Under the pieces are notes generated by a model. That model saw nothing but the letters and a program-made list of their open reading frames with translations, was not told the DNA's origin and did no database searches. From CAXMST01 sp963793415 (lineage in GTDB: Bacteria > Actinomycetota > Thermoleophilia > Solirubrobacterales > 70-9), in NCBI GenBank assembly GCA_963793415.1, contig CAWCAC010000002.1, positions 1,178,001 through 1,242,000 on the forward strand: a stretch of 64,000 bases of DNA, read 5' to 3'. Each line of letters begins with the position of its first letter. Position 1 is the stretch's first letter. Positions 48,072 to 56,413 of this stretch are shown one piece after another. Both the position numbers and the translations under genes were made by a program.

Positions 48072-48120
48072 GGCGGGCGATGGTAGTCCCCTCGCGGCCT
48101 GCCTGTTTAGTCCTCGGAAG

Positions 48121-48281
48121 GCTGGGGTATCGATGGGGGGAGCGGGACGTTCCGGTTCGATCAGCAGGGACCGGACCTCAAGTGGTCCGTGAGCCGGAAC
48201 CAAGGCTTGCCAGGGATACCCGATGCCCAGGCAGGGAACTGGACCCGTGCCCCTTCGGGGGCGCGGGTTTCAGTTTGCTGC
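48121..48281. ncRNA. Candidate structured RNA with nested hairpins and a pseudoknot
   Basis: Paired elements written on the plus strand: GTTCCGGTTC (48149-48158) with GAGCCGGAAC (48191-48200), enclosing CGGACC-TCAAGT-GGTCCG (48172-48189). TGCCAGGG (48208-48215) pairs with CCCAGGCA (48226-48233). A long hairpin runs from GCAG (48231) to CTGC (48281), capped by GCCCC-TTCG-GGGGC. GGTATC (48126-48131) can pair with GATACC in the third loop. It occupies the gap between ppx and a tetR gene, both on the minus strand, so it could be a ppx leader or an independent RNA. I cannot assign a known class; a 6S-type RNA is one possibility. Confidence 0.4.
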
Positions 48282-48284
48282 GAT

Positions 48285-48815
48285 CTAGGGAACGAGCGCC
48301 GCGATCCCGGTCCGCCAGGCCGCGTCGAGATCGGCGTCGCCGGGAAAGCGCTGGTCGAGCTCGAGGATCGTCATCCCGTGTGCGAAGGCCCAGGTCGCGC
48401 GCGCCCGGTCACGATCGCCGCCAAAGATCCCGATCAACGGCGCCGCGGCACGGTCTTCGACCCCGGGACGGAGCAGCTCGCGGCGCAGCCCGCTGCCGGT
48501 CATCAAGCGGTAGCGATGCGGGCGCTCGCGGGCGAACGACCGGTAGACCTCGGATACGGCCTCGAGCTCCTGACCGGGCTCCGCCGCCGCGACGGCCTGC
48601 TCGAACGCCTCCGCCTGGGCCTCGAAGCCGCGCGAGATCAGTTCCGCCTCGATCGCGTCCTTGCCGGCTAGATGCTTGTAGAGCGAGGCAGCCTTGATCC
48701 CGAGCCGGTCGGCAAGCCGGCGCATCGTCAGCGCCTCCGGTCCCTCCTCATCGAGCAGGGTCTCGGCGGCATCGACGATCTCTTCGGCCCGGGGAGAAAG
48801 CATCTGGTGCTGCAC
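48285..48815 (-). CDS. TetR family transcriptional regulator (TetR_C_33-like)
   Basis: Repressor of 176 aa. HTH: AEEIVDAAETLLDEEGPEAL then TMRRLADRLGIKAASLYKHL, followed by the GKDAIEAELISRGFE helix. The C-terminal domain WAFAHGMTILELDQRFP resembles the WHG-type ligand domain. GTG start at 48815 or ATG at 48803. It is divergent from the SRPBCC gene, and palindromic GGCTAAC sites lie between them, so it very likely controls itself and that gene. The structured RNA hairpin begins four bases beyond its stop. Confidence 0.9.
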   Translation of the reverse strand: MQHQMLSPRAEEIVDAAETLLDEEGPEALTMRRLADRLGIKAASLYKHLAGKDAIEAELISRGFEAQAEAFEQAVAAAEPGQELEAVSEVYRSFARERPHRYRLMTGSGLRRELLRPGVEDRAAAPLIGIFGGDRDRARATWAFAHGMTILELDQRFPGDADLDAAWRTGIAALVP

Positions 48816-48816
48816 A

Positions 48817-48855
48817 GGCTAACACTGTTTGCTAAAGTGGCTAACAACGTTAGCC
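48817..48855. promoter_or_regulatory. Paired TetR operator sites
   Basis: GGCTAAC-AAC-GTTAGCC (48839-48855) is a perfect 7-bp inverted repeat. A second imperfect copy, GGCTAAC-ACTG-TTTGCT, starts at 48817. They fill the short gap between divergent tetR and SRPBCC genes. Confidence 0.65.
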
Positions 48856-48887
48856 ATACGAGATCAGAGCGGACCACGGAGGACACC

Positions 48888-49322
48888 ATGAAGACCGAGA
48901 TCACCACCAGCATCGAGATCGACGCACCTGCAGAGGCCGTCTGGGATGTGCTCAGCGACACGGATGCCTACCCGGACTGGAATCCGTTCATCCGCAGCTT
49001 CGAGGGCGAGCTCGTCGAGGGTGCGCGCGTCGCGGTCCGGATCGAGCCGCCCGGCGGTCGTGGCATGAGCTTCAAGCCGAGACTGCTGGCGGTCGAGCCG
49101 GGACGCGAGCTGCGCTGGATCGGGCACGTGCTGATCCCGGGCCTGTTCGACGGCGAGCACCGCTTCCTGATCGAGCCGCTGGGGGAGGGCCGCAGCCGGT
49201 TTACCCAGAGCGAGTCCTTCTCGGGCCTGCTCGTCCGCGCCCTCGCCGGCACCCTCGACGCGGCCGAGCAGGGGTTTGGCGACATGAACGGGGCGCTGCA
49301 GACCAAAGTCGCCGCTGTGTGA
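48888..49322 (+). CDS. SRPBCC domain-containing protein
   Basis: Helix-grip ligand-binding protein of 144 aa: TTSIEIDAPAEAVWDVLSD, YPDWNPFIRSFEGEL, GLFDGEHRFLIEPLGEG and the C-terminal helix are classic for the polyketide-cyclase/SRPBCC2 group. The start is decided by a good GGAGGA Shine-Dalgarno at 48878-48883, five bases before the ATG; the longer open frame upstream crosses the operators and is antisense to tetR. Regulated by the divergent TetR protein. Ligand unknown. Confidence 0.9.
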   Translation: MKTEITTSIEIDAPAEAVWDVLSDTDAYPDWNPFIRSFEGELVEGARVAVRIEPPGGRGMSFKPRLLAVEPGRELRWIGHVLIPGLFDGEHRFLIEPLGEGRSRFTQSESFSGLLVRALAGTLDAAEQGFGDMNGALQTKVAAV

Positions 49323-49444
49323 CGGGTCTCACCCGGCTTGTGTGGGCGCGGACACACTCGCTTTGCTCACACTTTCCTAACGTTTGGGATCGCCGGCCCT
49401 CCGCCGGACCCTGCACCCACATCCGAACCCTCAAGGAGTCCACC

Positions 49445-49579
49445 ATGGCTCATCCAGTACTCGCCAGCATGGCTTACAAGGCAATGGACGAGGCCGCGCG
49501 CACCAACGCCGACCGCGCCCGTCGCGCGACGCCGAAGCGTCGGCGCTCGTTCAAGCTCCGCAACCGCGCCTCCCGCTAG
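49445..49579 (+). CDS. Very small basic protein, unknown function
   Basis: A 44-residue product with ATG start and an excellent AAGGAG Shine-Dalgarno (49433-49438), seven bases before the ATG. It has a short alanine-rich N-terminus (SMAYKAMDEAARTN) and an Arg/Lys-rich C-terminus (RRATPKRRRSFKLRNRAS). The charge suggests RNA or DNA binding. It sits directly upstream of tRNA-fMet and marks the chromosomal side of the island. Confidence 0.65.
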   Translation: MAHPVLASMAYKAMDEAARTNADRARRATPKRRRSFKLRNRASR

Positions 49580-49651
49580 CGCCTCGCGGCACCAGCAGGA
49601 CCCGGCCCGGCCGGCTTGTTACCGCCGCGTTGCTAACCTGCAAGACACCGT

Positions 49652-49725
49652 CGCGGGGTGGAGCAGTCAGGTAGCTCGCCGGGCTCATAACCCGGAGGTC
49701 GCAGGTTCAAATCCTGCCCCCGCTA
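49652..49725 (+). tRNA. Initiator tRNA-fMet (CAU), integrase attachment target
   Basis: Initiator hallmarks: unpaired C1/U72 at the acceptor end (CGCGGGG with CCCCGCT), three G-C pairs in the anticodon stem (CCGGG-CTCATAA-CCCGG), anticodon CAT, A73 discriminator. CCA is not encoded. Its 3' end (from the T arm) is read in reverse as the last codons of a serine-integrase remnant, and CCCCCGCTAT recurs at 58569 and 60993. Confidence 0.96.
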
Positions 49726-50120
49726 TGTTTGTCACTACCACGCTCGAGCCCTCCGCCAGGAGGGCTTTTGCGTTCTCGAAGGTCTCGGCCACTGCCTCAG
49801 ACACCGTGGCCGTGATCTCGACACGGCCTTCCGCCTTGTCGTAGGCGACCTGAAGGTCGAAGGACTCGAAGACCTGGCGCTTGATCGACGGAGATGCCGT
49901 CCGAAGGGCTTCGGTGAGGTCCGGGATCCGCTCGAGCTGGGCGAACAGCTCCTCCTCCTCGGCTTCCTGGCGCTCCGCACCAATTCCGGCAAGCGCCTCC
50001 TCCAGGGCGTCCTTCTCGCCGCGCAATTCCTTGATCCGCTCGGAGACCAGCTCCGGCTCGACCCCCTTCTCGAGCGCCTGCACCTGAGCCTTGATCTTGC
50101 GATCGAGCTCGCGCGAGCCG
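49685..50120 (-). pseudogene. Serine integrase C-terminal remnant 1, ending inside tRNA-fMet
   Basis: Only the C-terminal coiled-coil region of a large serine recombinase remains: LDRKIKAQVQALEKGVEPEL, ELRGEKDALEEALAGIGAER, RIPDLTEALRTASPSIKRQV, FDLQVAYDKAEGRVEITATV. The catalytic Ser domain and zinc ribbon are missing, and no start codon exists. The final codons (AGAGFEPATSGL, stop in the tRNA anticodon loop) are tRNA-fMet read backwards, which shows that integration occurred at this tRNA. It is closely related to remnant 2 at 61 kb. Confidence 0.88.
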
Positions 50121-50159
50121 GCGCGCTCCCAGGCGTACAGGTCGCTGGCATCTGTTTCG

Positions 50160-50345
50160 CGATTCGTGCGTCGCAGCGTGAAACGAATCGGGCCGGGTAT
50201 CGGTTCTCGCTACCACCGCGTGTTCGAGCGCTTCAAGCCCTCCCCGGCGACCCGCAGGGCGGGCAAACCACTGACGGCGACTACCCATCCTCCGACGCTG
50301 AATTTCGGATGAGCCACCCCCGCTCACACACCTAACGTCCTCTCA
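50160..50345 (+). repeat. Attachment-site-like palindromic repeat copy A1 with leader
   Basis: Arm GCGTCGCAGCGTGAAACGAATCGGGCC (about 50168-50194) faces GGGTATCGGTTCTCGCTACCACC as an imperfect palindrome of about 50 bases. A leader then follows that is also present at copy A3 (AGGGCGGGCAAACCACTGAC, GGATGAGCCACCC, CACACACCTA). Placed directly behind integrase remnant 1 and upstream of the first type-3-repeat gene. Confidence 0.75.
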
Positions 50346-50410
50346 ACCAAGACCCAGCCAAGGGCCGGTAGCCGACTCTTGGCGCCAGTCCAAACGGGGG
50401 AGTTCTCTAC

Positions 50411-52127
50411 ATGGCCCACAGACCGCAGCACCTGCCAAGGCCACAACCCGTGCGCCTCATCCTCGCCGCAACCCTCGCCCTCGCAGCTCTCTGCCTGCTC
50501 GCTCTGCTCACCTTTCCCGGAGCCGACTCCGGCGCCGCCACGATCGCCAAGAAGCAGAAGAAGATCACCGGCACCCTGAGCAAGGGCGGCTACACCGTGA
50601 TCGCCCTCGCCAAAGACGGCGAGGCCAAGACCGACCGGGCACCGAAGGGCAACTTCAAGCTGCGCCCACCCGCCAAGAAGGTGACCCTGCACCTGCGCGC
50701 CCCCGACGGCACATACGCCGGCCCGATCGTCGTCGCCACCCGAAAGCACGGCAAGCGCGCGATCGAGGGCGTCTACGCAGGCGCCAAGCTCGGAAGGTCA
50801 AGCTCAACTCCAAGAAGGGCTTCGCGAAGGCGAAGCTGAAGAAGAAGCTCGACCGACTCAAAGCGCGAGGCCCGGGCCAAGAAGGGCGTCCCGATCGGCG
50901 CCGGCAACTTCGGCTTCGTCAAGTCGAAGAAGACCAAGGGCGGCGCCCCCGGCGACCTCGACCTCGACGGGGTGGCGGACCCGCTCGACATCGACGACGA
51001 CGGCGACAAGGTGCTCGACAACCTCGACCGCAAGCCGCGCGAGGGGAGCAAGGCGCGTGCGTCCGCACATGCGTCGGAGGCCGAGGCGGGCGACTTCGGC
51101 CTCCGGAGCAGCCTCGGTGAGGGCGGCTCCCTGGGGGGCACCGCGAACGTCAACACGGGTCTGAGCAACGCGCAGATCGAGACCAACCTCGTGGACAATT
51201 TGGTCCTCGGGTCGGGGTCCTCCCGCCGCGGGGATCGGCGACTCCGCCGAGCTCGACTGCGGCCAACCGCAGAGCAGGACCGACCCGGGGCTCGGCGGTC
51301 TCGCCTATTGCACCCTGGGCGGAACGGGCGAGCGAAACCCGGACGAGGACACGCCGGCGGGGATCCCCTTCCCCGAGTGCTGCGACTCCGACGGCGACGG
51401 CTTCGGCACGCTGATCGTGGATCGGCCCGGCCAAAGCGGCGCGGGGATAAACCCGAGGGCCACGAGCGATCAGATCGGCTCCGGCGACGTGTTGATCCAG
51501 CGGGTGACCACCGGCGGCAGCGAGCAGCAGTTCGCTGCCGCTCTGCAGTACGTCTTCGTCACGACCCCGGCGCTGGTCTCCTACGACGACGGGCAGGGGA
51601 ACTCGGCCTCGGTCGGATCGGGGATCGACTACCCGGTCGACTTTGGCGAGCCGGGAACCACGGAGAACCCCTTCCCGGTCAAGGCCGGCCCGGACGGCGA
51701 CGTGAAGGTGGAGCTGACCTTCTGGAGGCCGCAGCGGCGGCCGATCCCGCCGGCGGAGGACCCTGGTTCACCGGAGGACCCGAACTGGATCGACATGGGC
51801 GGCCTCGACCTCGCCGCACTGATCCCGAGCACGGGCGAGTTCTGTGGGCCGGGCTCGTATTCGAGCGGGGATCCGAACCTGGCGCTCGTCGATGGGGGCT
51901 TCCGGGACGAGCAGCGCTGGGCCGGGTTCAGGGATCTGGCCGCCGATCAGCCCGCCAGATCCGAAAACACCTTCACCTACCGGCTCAACCTGACCAAGTG
52001 CCTGGAGTCAGACGGGAAATCGTTCAACGTGGGTGAGAAGCGAGACTTCGGCTTCAAGGCAGTCACGCCCCGGCTCGACGCCGGCGGAGACGAAACCAGC
52101 ACCGGCGCCGCCTTCATCCGCGAGTAG
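50411..52127 (+). pseudogene. Thrombospondin-type-3-repeat-like secreted protein (copy 1), three frameshifts
   Basis: ATG start, basic N-terminus and signal helix (LILAATLALAALCLLALLTF), then an N-terminal domain shared with copy 2 (ITGTLSKGGYTVIALAKDGE, LHLRAPDGTYAGPIVV). Frames change near 50793, near 50865 (compensating) and near 51225. Readable parts include the calcium loop DLDLDGVADPLDIDDDGD, ELDCGQPQ, FPECCDSDGDGFGT, SGDVLIQRV, QYVFVTTPALVSYDDGQGN, ELTFWRPQRRPIPP and the C-terminal FGFKAVTPRLD. It lacks the long Lys-rich helix of copy 2. Probably non-functional. Confidence 0.78.
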
Positions 52128-52157
52128 CCGCCCCGCGGCGGGAGCCGCACCCACCTT

Positions 52158-52185
52158 CATTCCACTGCACGATCAAAGACCACGA
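52158..52185 (+). repeat. 28-base repeat after type-3-repeat gene copy 1
   Basis: CATTCCACTGCACGATCAAA then GACCACGA; the same 28 bases with one mismatch occur at 60908-60935 after the third copy. There they encode the last codons (VFDRAVE) of integrase remnant 2, so this is a detached piece of an integrase 3' end. Confidence 0.7.
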
Positions 52186-52216
52186 AACCGAAACAGAAAA
52201 CAAGGGAGCAGAAGCA

Positions 52217-52576
52217 ATGAAGAAGTCGATAGCGACACTCGCCGTCCTGGTACTCGCGTTGAGCGCGGGGGCTGCGATGGCCGACACGTCCAAGTACCCG
52301 ACGGAGTTCAAGAAGTTCAAGCCCGAGGGCAGCTATGCGGCGGTCGTAGGGAAGATCGGCTCCCCGAACCGCAAGTGCCTGAAGAAGCGCACGATCAACG
52401 TCTACAAGAAGGGCGAGAACGGGAAGGTGGCCAGCGGCACGACGAACAAGAAGGGCAAGTTCGAGATCGGAATAGCCGGCGAGGTTCGCGGGAAGTACTA
52501 CGGGAAGGTGACGAAGAAGAAGATCGACGGCGGCGACGTCTGCAAGGGCGCCAAGTCGAAGCCGGCCAAGCTCTAG
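52217..52576 (+). CDS. Small secreted basic beta protein
   Basis: ATG start behind AAGGGAGCAGAAGCA. A clear cleavable signal peptide (KKSIATLAVLVLALSAGAAMA) precedes a mature domain of about 95 residues with regular strands: CLKKRTINVYKKGENGKVAS, TTNKKGKFEIGIAGEV, GKYYGKVTKKKID. Two cysteines could form a disulfide. The strand-turn pattern resembles a carboxypeptidase-regulatory-like/transthyretin-like sandwich. It is intact, unlike the gene upstream. Function unknown. Confidence 0.78.
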   Translation: MKKSIATLAVLVLALSAGAAMADTSKYPTEFKKFKPEGSYAAVVGKIGSPNRKCLKKRTINVYKKGENGKVASGTTNKKGKFEIGIAGEVRGKYYGKVTKKKIDGGDVCKGAKSKPAKL

Positions 52577-52735
52577 CGGCGAGGCCGCCGATTCCAGGAC
52601 GGGGGACGAGGGCAACGGCTTCAATGGAGCCGTTGCCTCCAGTCCGACCCGCACTGTTGGACGCCTGGCCCAAATGAGCGAGGCGAGTCAGGCAGATAAA
52701 CGCGGAAGGACAGATCCGTAGAGCATCCTGCGCTC

Positions 52736-52812
52736 GACGATCCGTACGTCGCAGCGAGAAACGAATCGGGCCGGGTATCGGTTCTCGCTACCACCGCTTG
52801 TTCAGGCGGTGC
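52736..52812 (+). repeat. Attachment-site-like repeat copy A2
   Basis: CGACGATCCGTACGTCGCAG, then CGAGAAACGAATCGGGCC meets GGGTATCGGTTCTCGCTACC in the same order as copy A1. Similarity to A1/A3 ends after TTGTTCAGGCGG. Lies between the small secreted protein gene and the 3' end of the RTX-repeat gene. Confidence 0.72.
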
Positions 52813-52915
52813 GAGTACATCTCCGGGCTCGTGAGCGCGCTTGGCCGGACGAAACATGCGGGCTGCGCAAGCCCCGCAACGACGTCCCGAGCAGCTGGCC
52901 GCACCGAACCTCTGA

Positions 52916-54889
52916 CTACGGCGCCCGCCGCCACTCCTCGCAACCCCCGATCTTCCCGCCCTCTGGATATATCGGCCAACTTCTGATCTCTCCGCGCTTG
53001 CACTCATCGCGGCCTTCCTCGCCAGCAAGACGATCGTGACCGGTGCCGCCGTCGATGAAGTCGTCGTCGCGAGCCCCGAACAGCGTGTCATCACCATCCT
53101 TGCCGAATATCGCGTCCTTGTCGGTGCGGGGTGGCGGGCTGGTGTACAGGCTCAGCCACAGCGTGTCGTCTCCGGAATCGCTACTCATATGAGGGCGAAG
53201 TAGGTCACCGCTCGCGTAGTCGACGCCGTCGCCCCCTCTGACCGTGTCGTTTCCTGGTCCGCCGGAGAGAAGCTGAGGGTCCTTGGCGTCTCCGCCGTCT
53301 CCGCCGAAGATGTCGTCGTCGCCCTCGCCGCCGACGATCACGTCGGGGCGCCTGCCGCCGGTCAGGGTGTCATCCCCCTCGTCCCCGTATAGACGGTCGC
53401 GGTTGCCGAAACCTGCGTCCTTGGCCGACCCGTTAAGCCGATCGTCACCAGGCCCGCCATGGGCCGGTATCGCGCTGACCGAGATGTCATCACGATCGCC
53501 GCCGCCGTATACGCCAACAGTCAAGTACCTGCCGGTGGAGGGCTCAAACGGAACGTCCGCACCGTTCCCGAGTCGAACCCCCGCAGGCAAAGTCGACTCG
53601 ATTCGATCTCTGCCCGCACCGCCGTTGAGTCCGCCAACCCCGCAGATTAGGTCGTCGCCGGCACCGGCGTCCACGGTGTCGGTGCCAGCGGCGGTCGAGG
53701 ACGACCACAAATACGGCTCGAGCGTGTTGATCACGTCGTCTTTGCCGGTACCGGTGATCGTGTCGGGTCCGCTTGAGCTGTCGGTGCCGAAGCGGCTCGA
53801 GAACTCGCCCTGGCACTTTGGCGTCTGCTTGAACTCGACCCGTTCGGTGCCGCCGATGACATCGACGCCAGCCCGGATCTTGCCGATCCGCATTCCGTTC
53901 TCCGGCTCGTCGTCGGGATCGGCGTAGAGCGGGCGCGGGTCCTTGGGAGGACCGCCGACGAACACGCCGTAGATCTCGCCCGCGTCGAGCTTGAAGGTGG
54001 CGCTGCCATTGCGGCCCGTCGCCCCTTCCTGCCGGCGGCCCTTCTGGGGCCGGACGTCGACTCTTGCGCCGACGACTCGTTTGCCCTCCCAGCTCCGGAC
54101 CACGACCTTGAGCTTGCAGCTGCCACGATCCTTGGCCCGCCTGAGATCGCTGCGGGCCTCGGCCGCGCTCGAGCAGGTGGGAAGGGCGCGGAAGTCCGCC
54201 GTCGCGACTCCGGCCTTAGGGACCTTGACCGTGCGGTCGGCCGGTTTGAAGTCGGTTCCGGCTAGCTTCGGCTTGACTACGTAGGTGCCCTTCTTGACCT
54301 CGATCTTGTAGGAGCCCTCATCGTCGGTCCTAGCCCGGCCGCCGCCGCCGCCCTTGCGCTTCGCCTGCAGCTGAACCCCCGCCAGGCCGTCGCCGTCGGA
54401 GTCGACGACGGTGCCCTCGATCCCTGTGCTGACGGCGACGATCCCGTAGTAGTCCTGCTCAACACCGCCCCCGGGCCGGTTGAAGTTGAGCCGCGCCCAG
54501 CCCTCGGTGGGCGCGACCGCCTTGTAAGTGCAGGTCGCCTTGCCGGTGCAGTCGGCGATGGCCTCGAGCCCTGCGAAGGTCGGGTCCCACTGATTGGCCG
54601 AGGCAGGGGAGTCCCCGGCCCACGAGGCCGTCAGCTTCTCACCGACCTCGATCACATGGGGCTGCACCGAGAGGTTGCCGATCGTGTTGTCCATGAAGTT
54701 GGGACCTGAGTCGGACCCGTAGCAGCCATCGGGTGGGCTCATGCACTTCTGCGGTGGCGGCCCCCACTGCGAGGGTGCGGTGGCGGCCCCGGCGCTTCCC
54801 AGCCACAGCGAGCCACCGATCAAGAGCGCCAGCAGAATGCCGGCAACGCCGGATCCGATCAACCGAACGCGGTACCTCGATTCCCCCAC
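52916..54889 (-). CDS. Secreted RTX (hemolysin-type) calcium-binding repeat protein
   Basis: 657 aa, GTG start, signal/anchor helix at about 12-32. Domain order: a Cys-containing N-terminal beta domain (about 40-150: DCTGKATCTYKAVAPTEGWA), a carboxypeptidase-regulatory-like domain (about 155-235: GIEGTVVDSDGDGLAGVQLQ), a second beta domain, then from about 370 a series of RTX nonapeptides (GGPGDDRLNG, YGDEGDDTLTGG, VGGEGDDDIFGG, GKDGDDTLFG) ending in a Cys-containing tail. Calcium should fold the repeats outside the cell. No type I secretion genes are nearby, and the signal implies Sec export. It is transcribed opposite to its neighbours. Confidence 0.85.
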   Translation of the reverse strand: MGESRYRVRLIGSGVAGILLALLIGGSLWLGSAGAATAPSQWGPPPQKCMSPPDGCYGSDSGPNFMDNTIGNLSVQPHVIEVGEKLTASWAGDSPASANQWDPTFAGLEAIADCTGKATCTYKAVAPTEGWARLNFNRPGGGVEQDYYGIVAVSTGIEGTVVDSDGDGLAGVQLQAKRKGGGGGRARTDDEGSYKIEVKKGTYVVKPKLAGTDFKPADRTVKVPKAGVATADFRALPTCSSAAEARSDLRRAKDRGSCKLKVVVRSWEGKRVVGARVDVRPQKGRRQEGATGRNGSATFKLDAGEIYGVFVGGPPKDPRPLYADPDDEPENGMRIGKIRAGVDVIGGTERVEFKQTPKCQGEFSSRFGTDSSSGPDTITGTGKDDVINTLEPYLWSSSTAAGTDTVDAGAGDDLICGVGGLNGGAGRDRIESTLPAGVRLGNGADVPFEPSTGRYLTVGVYGGGDRDDISVSAIPAHGGPGDDRLNGSAKDAGFGNRDRLYGDEGDDTLTGGRRPDVIVGGEGDDDIFGGDGGDAKDPQLLSGGPGNDTVRGGDGVDYASGDLLRPHMSSDSGDDTLWLSLYTSPPPRTDKDAIFGKDGDDTLFGARDDDFIDGGTGHDRLAGEEGRDECKRGEIRSWPIYPEGGKIGGCEEWRRAP

Positions 54890-54974
54890 GCTGGATCAGG
54901 CTACGCCGACCATTCCTGGATATCAAGGGAGGGGTGCTCTGAGCCAACGGCGGGGTGCTATGAGCCCACTCGTC

Positions 54975-55010
54975 CGACGATCTGTGGGTCGTAGCGAGGA
55001 TCGGAGCGGG
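54975..55010 (+). repeat. Degenerate half copy of the attachment-like repeat
   Basis: CGACGATCTGTGGGTCGTAG then CGAGGATCGGAGCGGG aligns with the left arm of A2/A5 with several changes. It lies between the RTX gene and the lipoprotein pair. Confidence 0.45.
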
Positions 55011-55142
55011 CAACAGCCGATTTGACCATTGACCGCGAGCCCAACAGACAGGCGAAGCCGATGGCGAGCGCGAGGAGGGTGCTACGAAACGTCGGACTGA
55101 TGGTCCGACCGTGGCCGAGGGTACGTATGAAATGCTTGGCCG

Positions 55143-55589
55143 GTGTGCTGGTCCTTCGGTGTCCCGCTCGGGCTGCTACTGCTCCTCGCCGGATGTGGAG
55201 GAGGCGCCGACGAGCTGACGCTGACAGACGTTCGGGCCTGCGCCGAGGATGCGGGCCTGGAGACGAAGCTCAACGCCACCACCGGCAACCCTTCTAACGG
55301 CCAGCTCTCCGTCAGCGGTGGCGCCGTCTGGGCGGGGGTCGAGGAGTATGCGAGCGCAGAGGAGGCCGAATCCGCGGTCGAGCCCGAGCCCGGAGTGTTC
55401 GAGGAGCGCGGGTTCAGCGGTGAGCTCGGGGATGTGGAGACCGAACTCGAGGTGGTGGGTAGGTTCGTCGTCACCAACAACAACAACCTCGGACCACGGG
55501 CCCCATCCGAAGCCGAGCAGGAGATCGCCGACGGGCTCGAGATCGTCGTACGGTGCACGCAATCGGGATCGTCTGAACAGGATGAATAG
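55143..55589 (+). CDS. Putative lipoprotein, first of a paralogous pair
   Basis: 148 aa from GTG. The signal ends in the lipobox LLAGC, after which GGGADELTLTDVRACAEDAG begins the mature part. The C-terminal half has VVGRFVVTNNNNLGP and a final Cys. The pattern ...ACxEDxGL...GGxVxxxVE...VxGRFV is shared with the next gene, so they are diverged duplicates. Surface-anchored; function unknown. Confidence 0.68.
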   Translation: MCWSFGVPLGLLLLLAGCGGGADELTLTDVRACAEDAGLETKLNATTGNPSNGQLSVSGGAVWAGVEEYASAEEAESAVEPEPGVFEERGFSGELGDVETELEVVGRFVVTNNNNLGPRAPSEAEQEIADGLEIVVRCTQSGSSEQDE

Positions 55590-55597
55590 GAGAAGAC

Positions 55598-55978
55598 ATG
55601 GGTGGAAGATGGAGTCTGACCTTGGCTGCGGCCGTGGTCCTTGGCGCTGCTGCTAACGCCGGTTGTGGTGGGGGAGATGACCAGCCTCCGGATTCGCTCT
55701 CCGAGATCCAGGCCTGCGTGGAAGGAGAGGGGCTAACGATCGGGGGCGAGACGCTGACCGAGACCGACTTCCTGATCGGTTCGCTCCCCGTCGTGGAGTC
55801 CAGCGGCGGCCTCGTCTACGGTGTTGAGTTCGCGGATGAGACTGAGGCGAGCGAGTTCGTGGACACGTTGAAGACGGAGGAGCCGGCGGAGGCGGTAGGC
55901 CGGTTCGTGGCCTGGGATGCCGGTGGAGAGGGCGCTGGCGTGCCGGAGTACGGGATTGTCCGGGGCTGCCTGGGGTAG
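55598..55978 (+). CDS. Putative lipoprotein, second of a paralogous pair
   Basis: 126 aa, ATG start eight bases after the first gene with GGAGAAGAC upstream. Lipobox NAGC after a short hydrophobic signal. The mature domain contains IQACVEGEGLTIGGE, SGGLVYGVEFADE and AVGRFVAWDAGG, paralleling the preceding gene. Probably co-transcribed. No recognised family. Confidence 0.7.
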   Translation: MGGRWSLTLAAAVVLGAAANAGCGGGDDQPPDSLSEIQACVEGEGLTIGGETLTETDFLIGSLPVVESSGGLVYGVEFADETEASEFVDTLKTEEPAEAVGRFVAWDAGGEGAGVPEYGIVRGCLG

Positions 55979-56090
55979 CGCGGCGTCGGCTTGGTGTCGT
56001 TTAGCCCATAGCGCCCCGGCGCTCAGGATCCGACCGCCCACACGGCATCAGGGACTCGCGAGACCGATCATGCCGCTTGGCGCATGTGTT

Positions 56091-56275
56091 CGATGATCCG
56101 TGGTGGTAGCGAGAAACGAATCGGGCCGCCTATCGGTTCTCGCTACCACCGCATGTTCAAGCGGTTCAGGCCCTCCCCGCAGACCGGCAGGACGGGCAAA
56201 CCACTGACGCCGACTACCCACCCTCCGAGGTCGAACTACGGATGAGCCACCCCCACCCACACACCTAGCATCCTC
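56091..56275 (+). repeat. Attachment-site-like palindromic repeat copy A3 with leader
   Basis: GGTGGTAGCGAGAA (56102-56115) and TTCTCGCTACCACC (56137-56150) are a perfect 14-bp inverted repeat around a 21-base centre containing CGGGCC. The leader that follows (GACGGGCAAACCACTGAC, GGATGAGCCACCC, CACACACCTAG) matches copy A1. This fills the 320 bases without an intact gene after the lipoprotein pair. Confidence 0.78.
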
Positions 56276-56302
56276 TCGGAAAGGCGATCGTGTCCGACGT
56301 TC

Positions 56303-56397
56303 GGTCAGAGCCGAGAGTTCGGTTTCAAAGCGCCACCCCGTTACATCAGGCGGTTTTCGACGGAGCCAGCACGGGAGTCGCATTCAAACGCGAGTGA
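56303..56397 (+). pseudogene. C-terminal remnant of another type-3-repeat protein gene
   Basis: With one frameshift the stretch reads REFGFKA then TPLHQAVFDGASTGVAFKRE and a stop. This aligns with the C-terminus of copy 1 (RDFGFKAVTPRLDAGGDE..TSTGAAFIRE). The leader of A3 joins directly to it, so everything between leader and C-terminus has been deleted. It lies just before the intact copy 2. Confidence 0.65.
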
Positions 56398-56413
56398 GGC
56401 GGTCGATGACGAC

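Noticed and set aside
50091..50312. Small open frame across A1 with a similar frame in A3 (ending THPPTLNFG / THPPRSNYG)
   Set aside because: Differences fall in all codon positions and change residues freely, so the conservation looks like DNA-level leader similarity rather than a protein.
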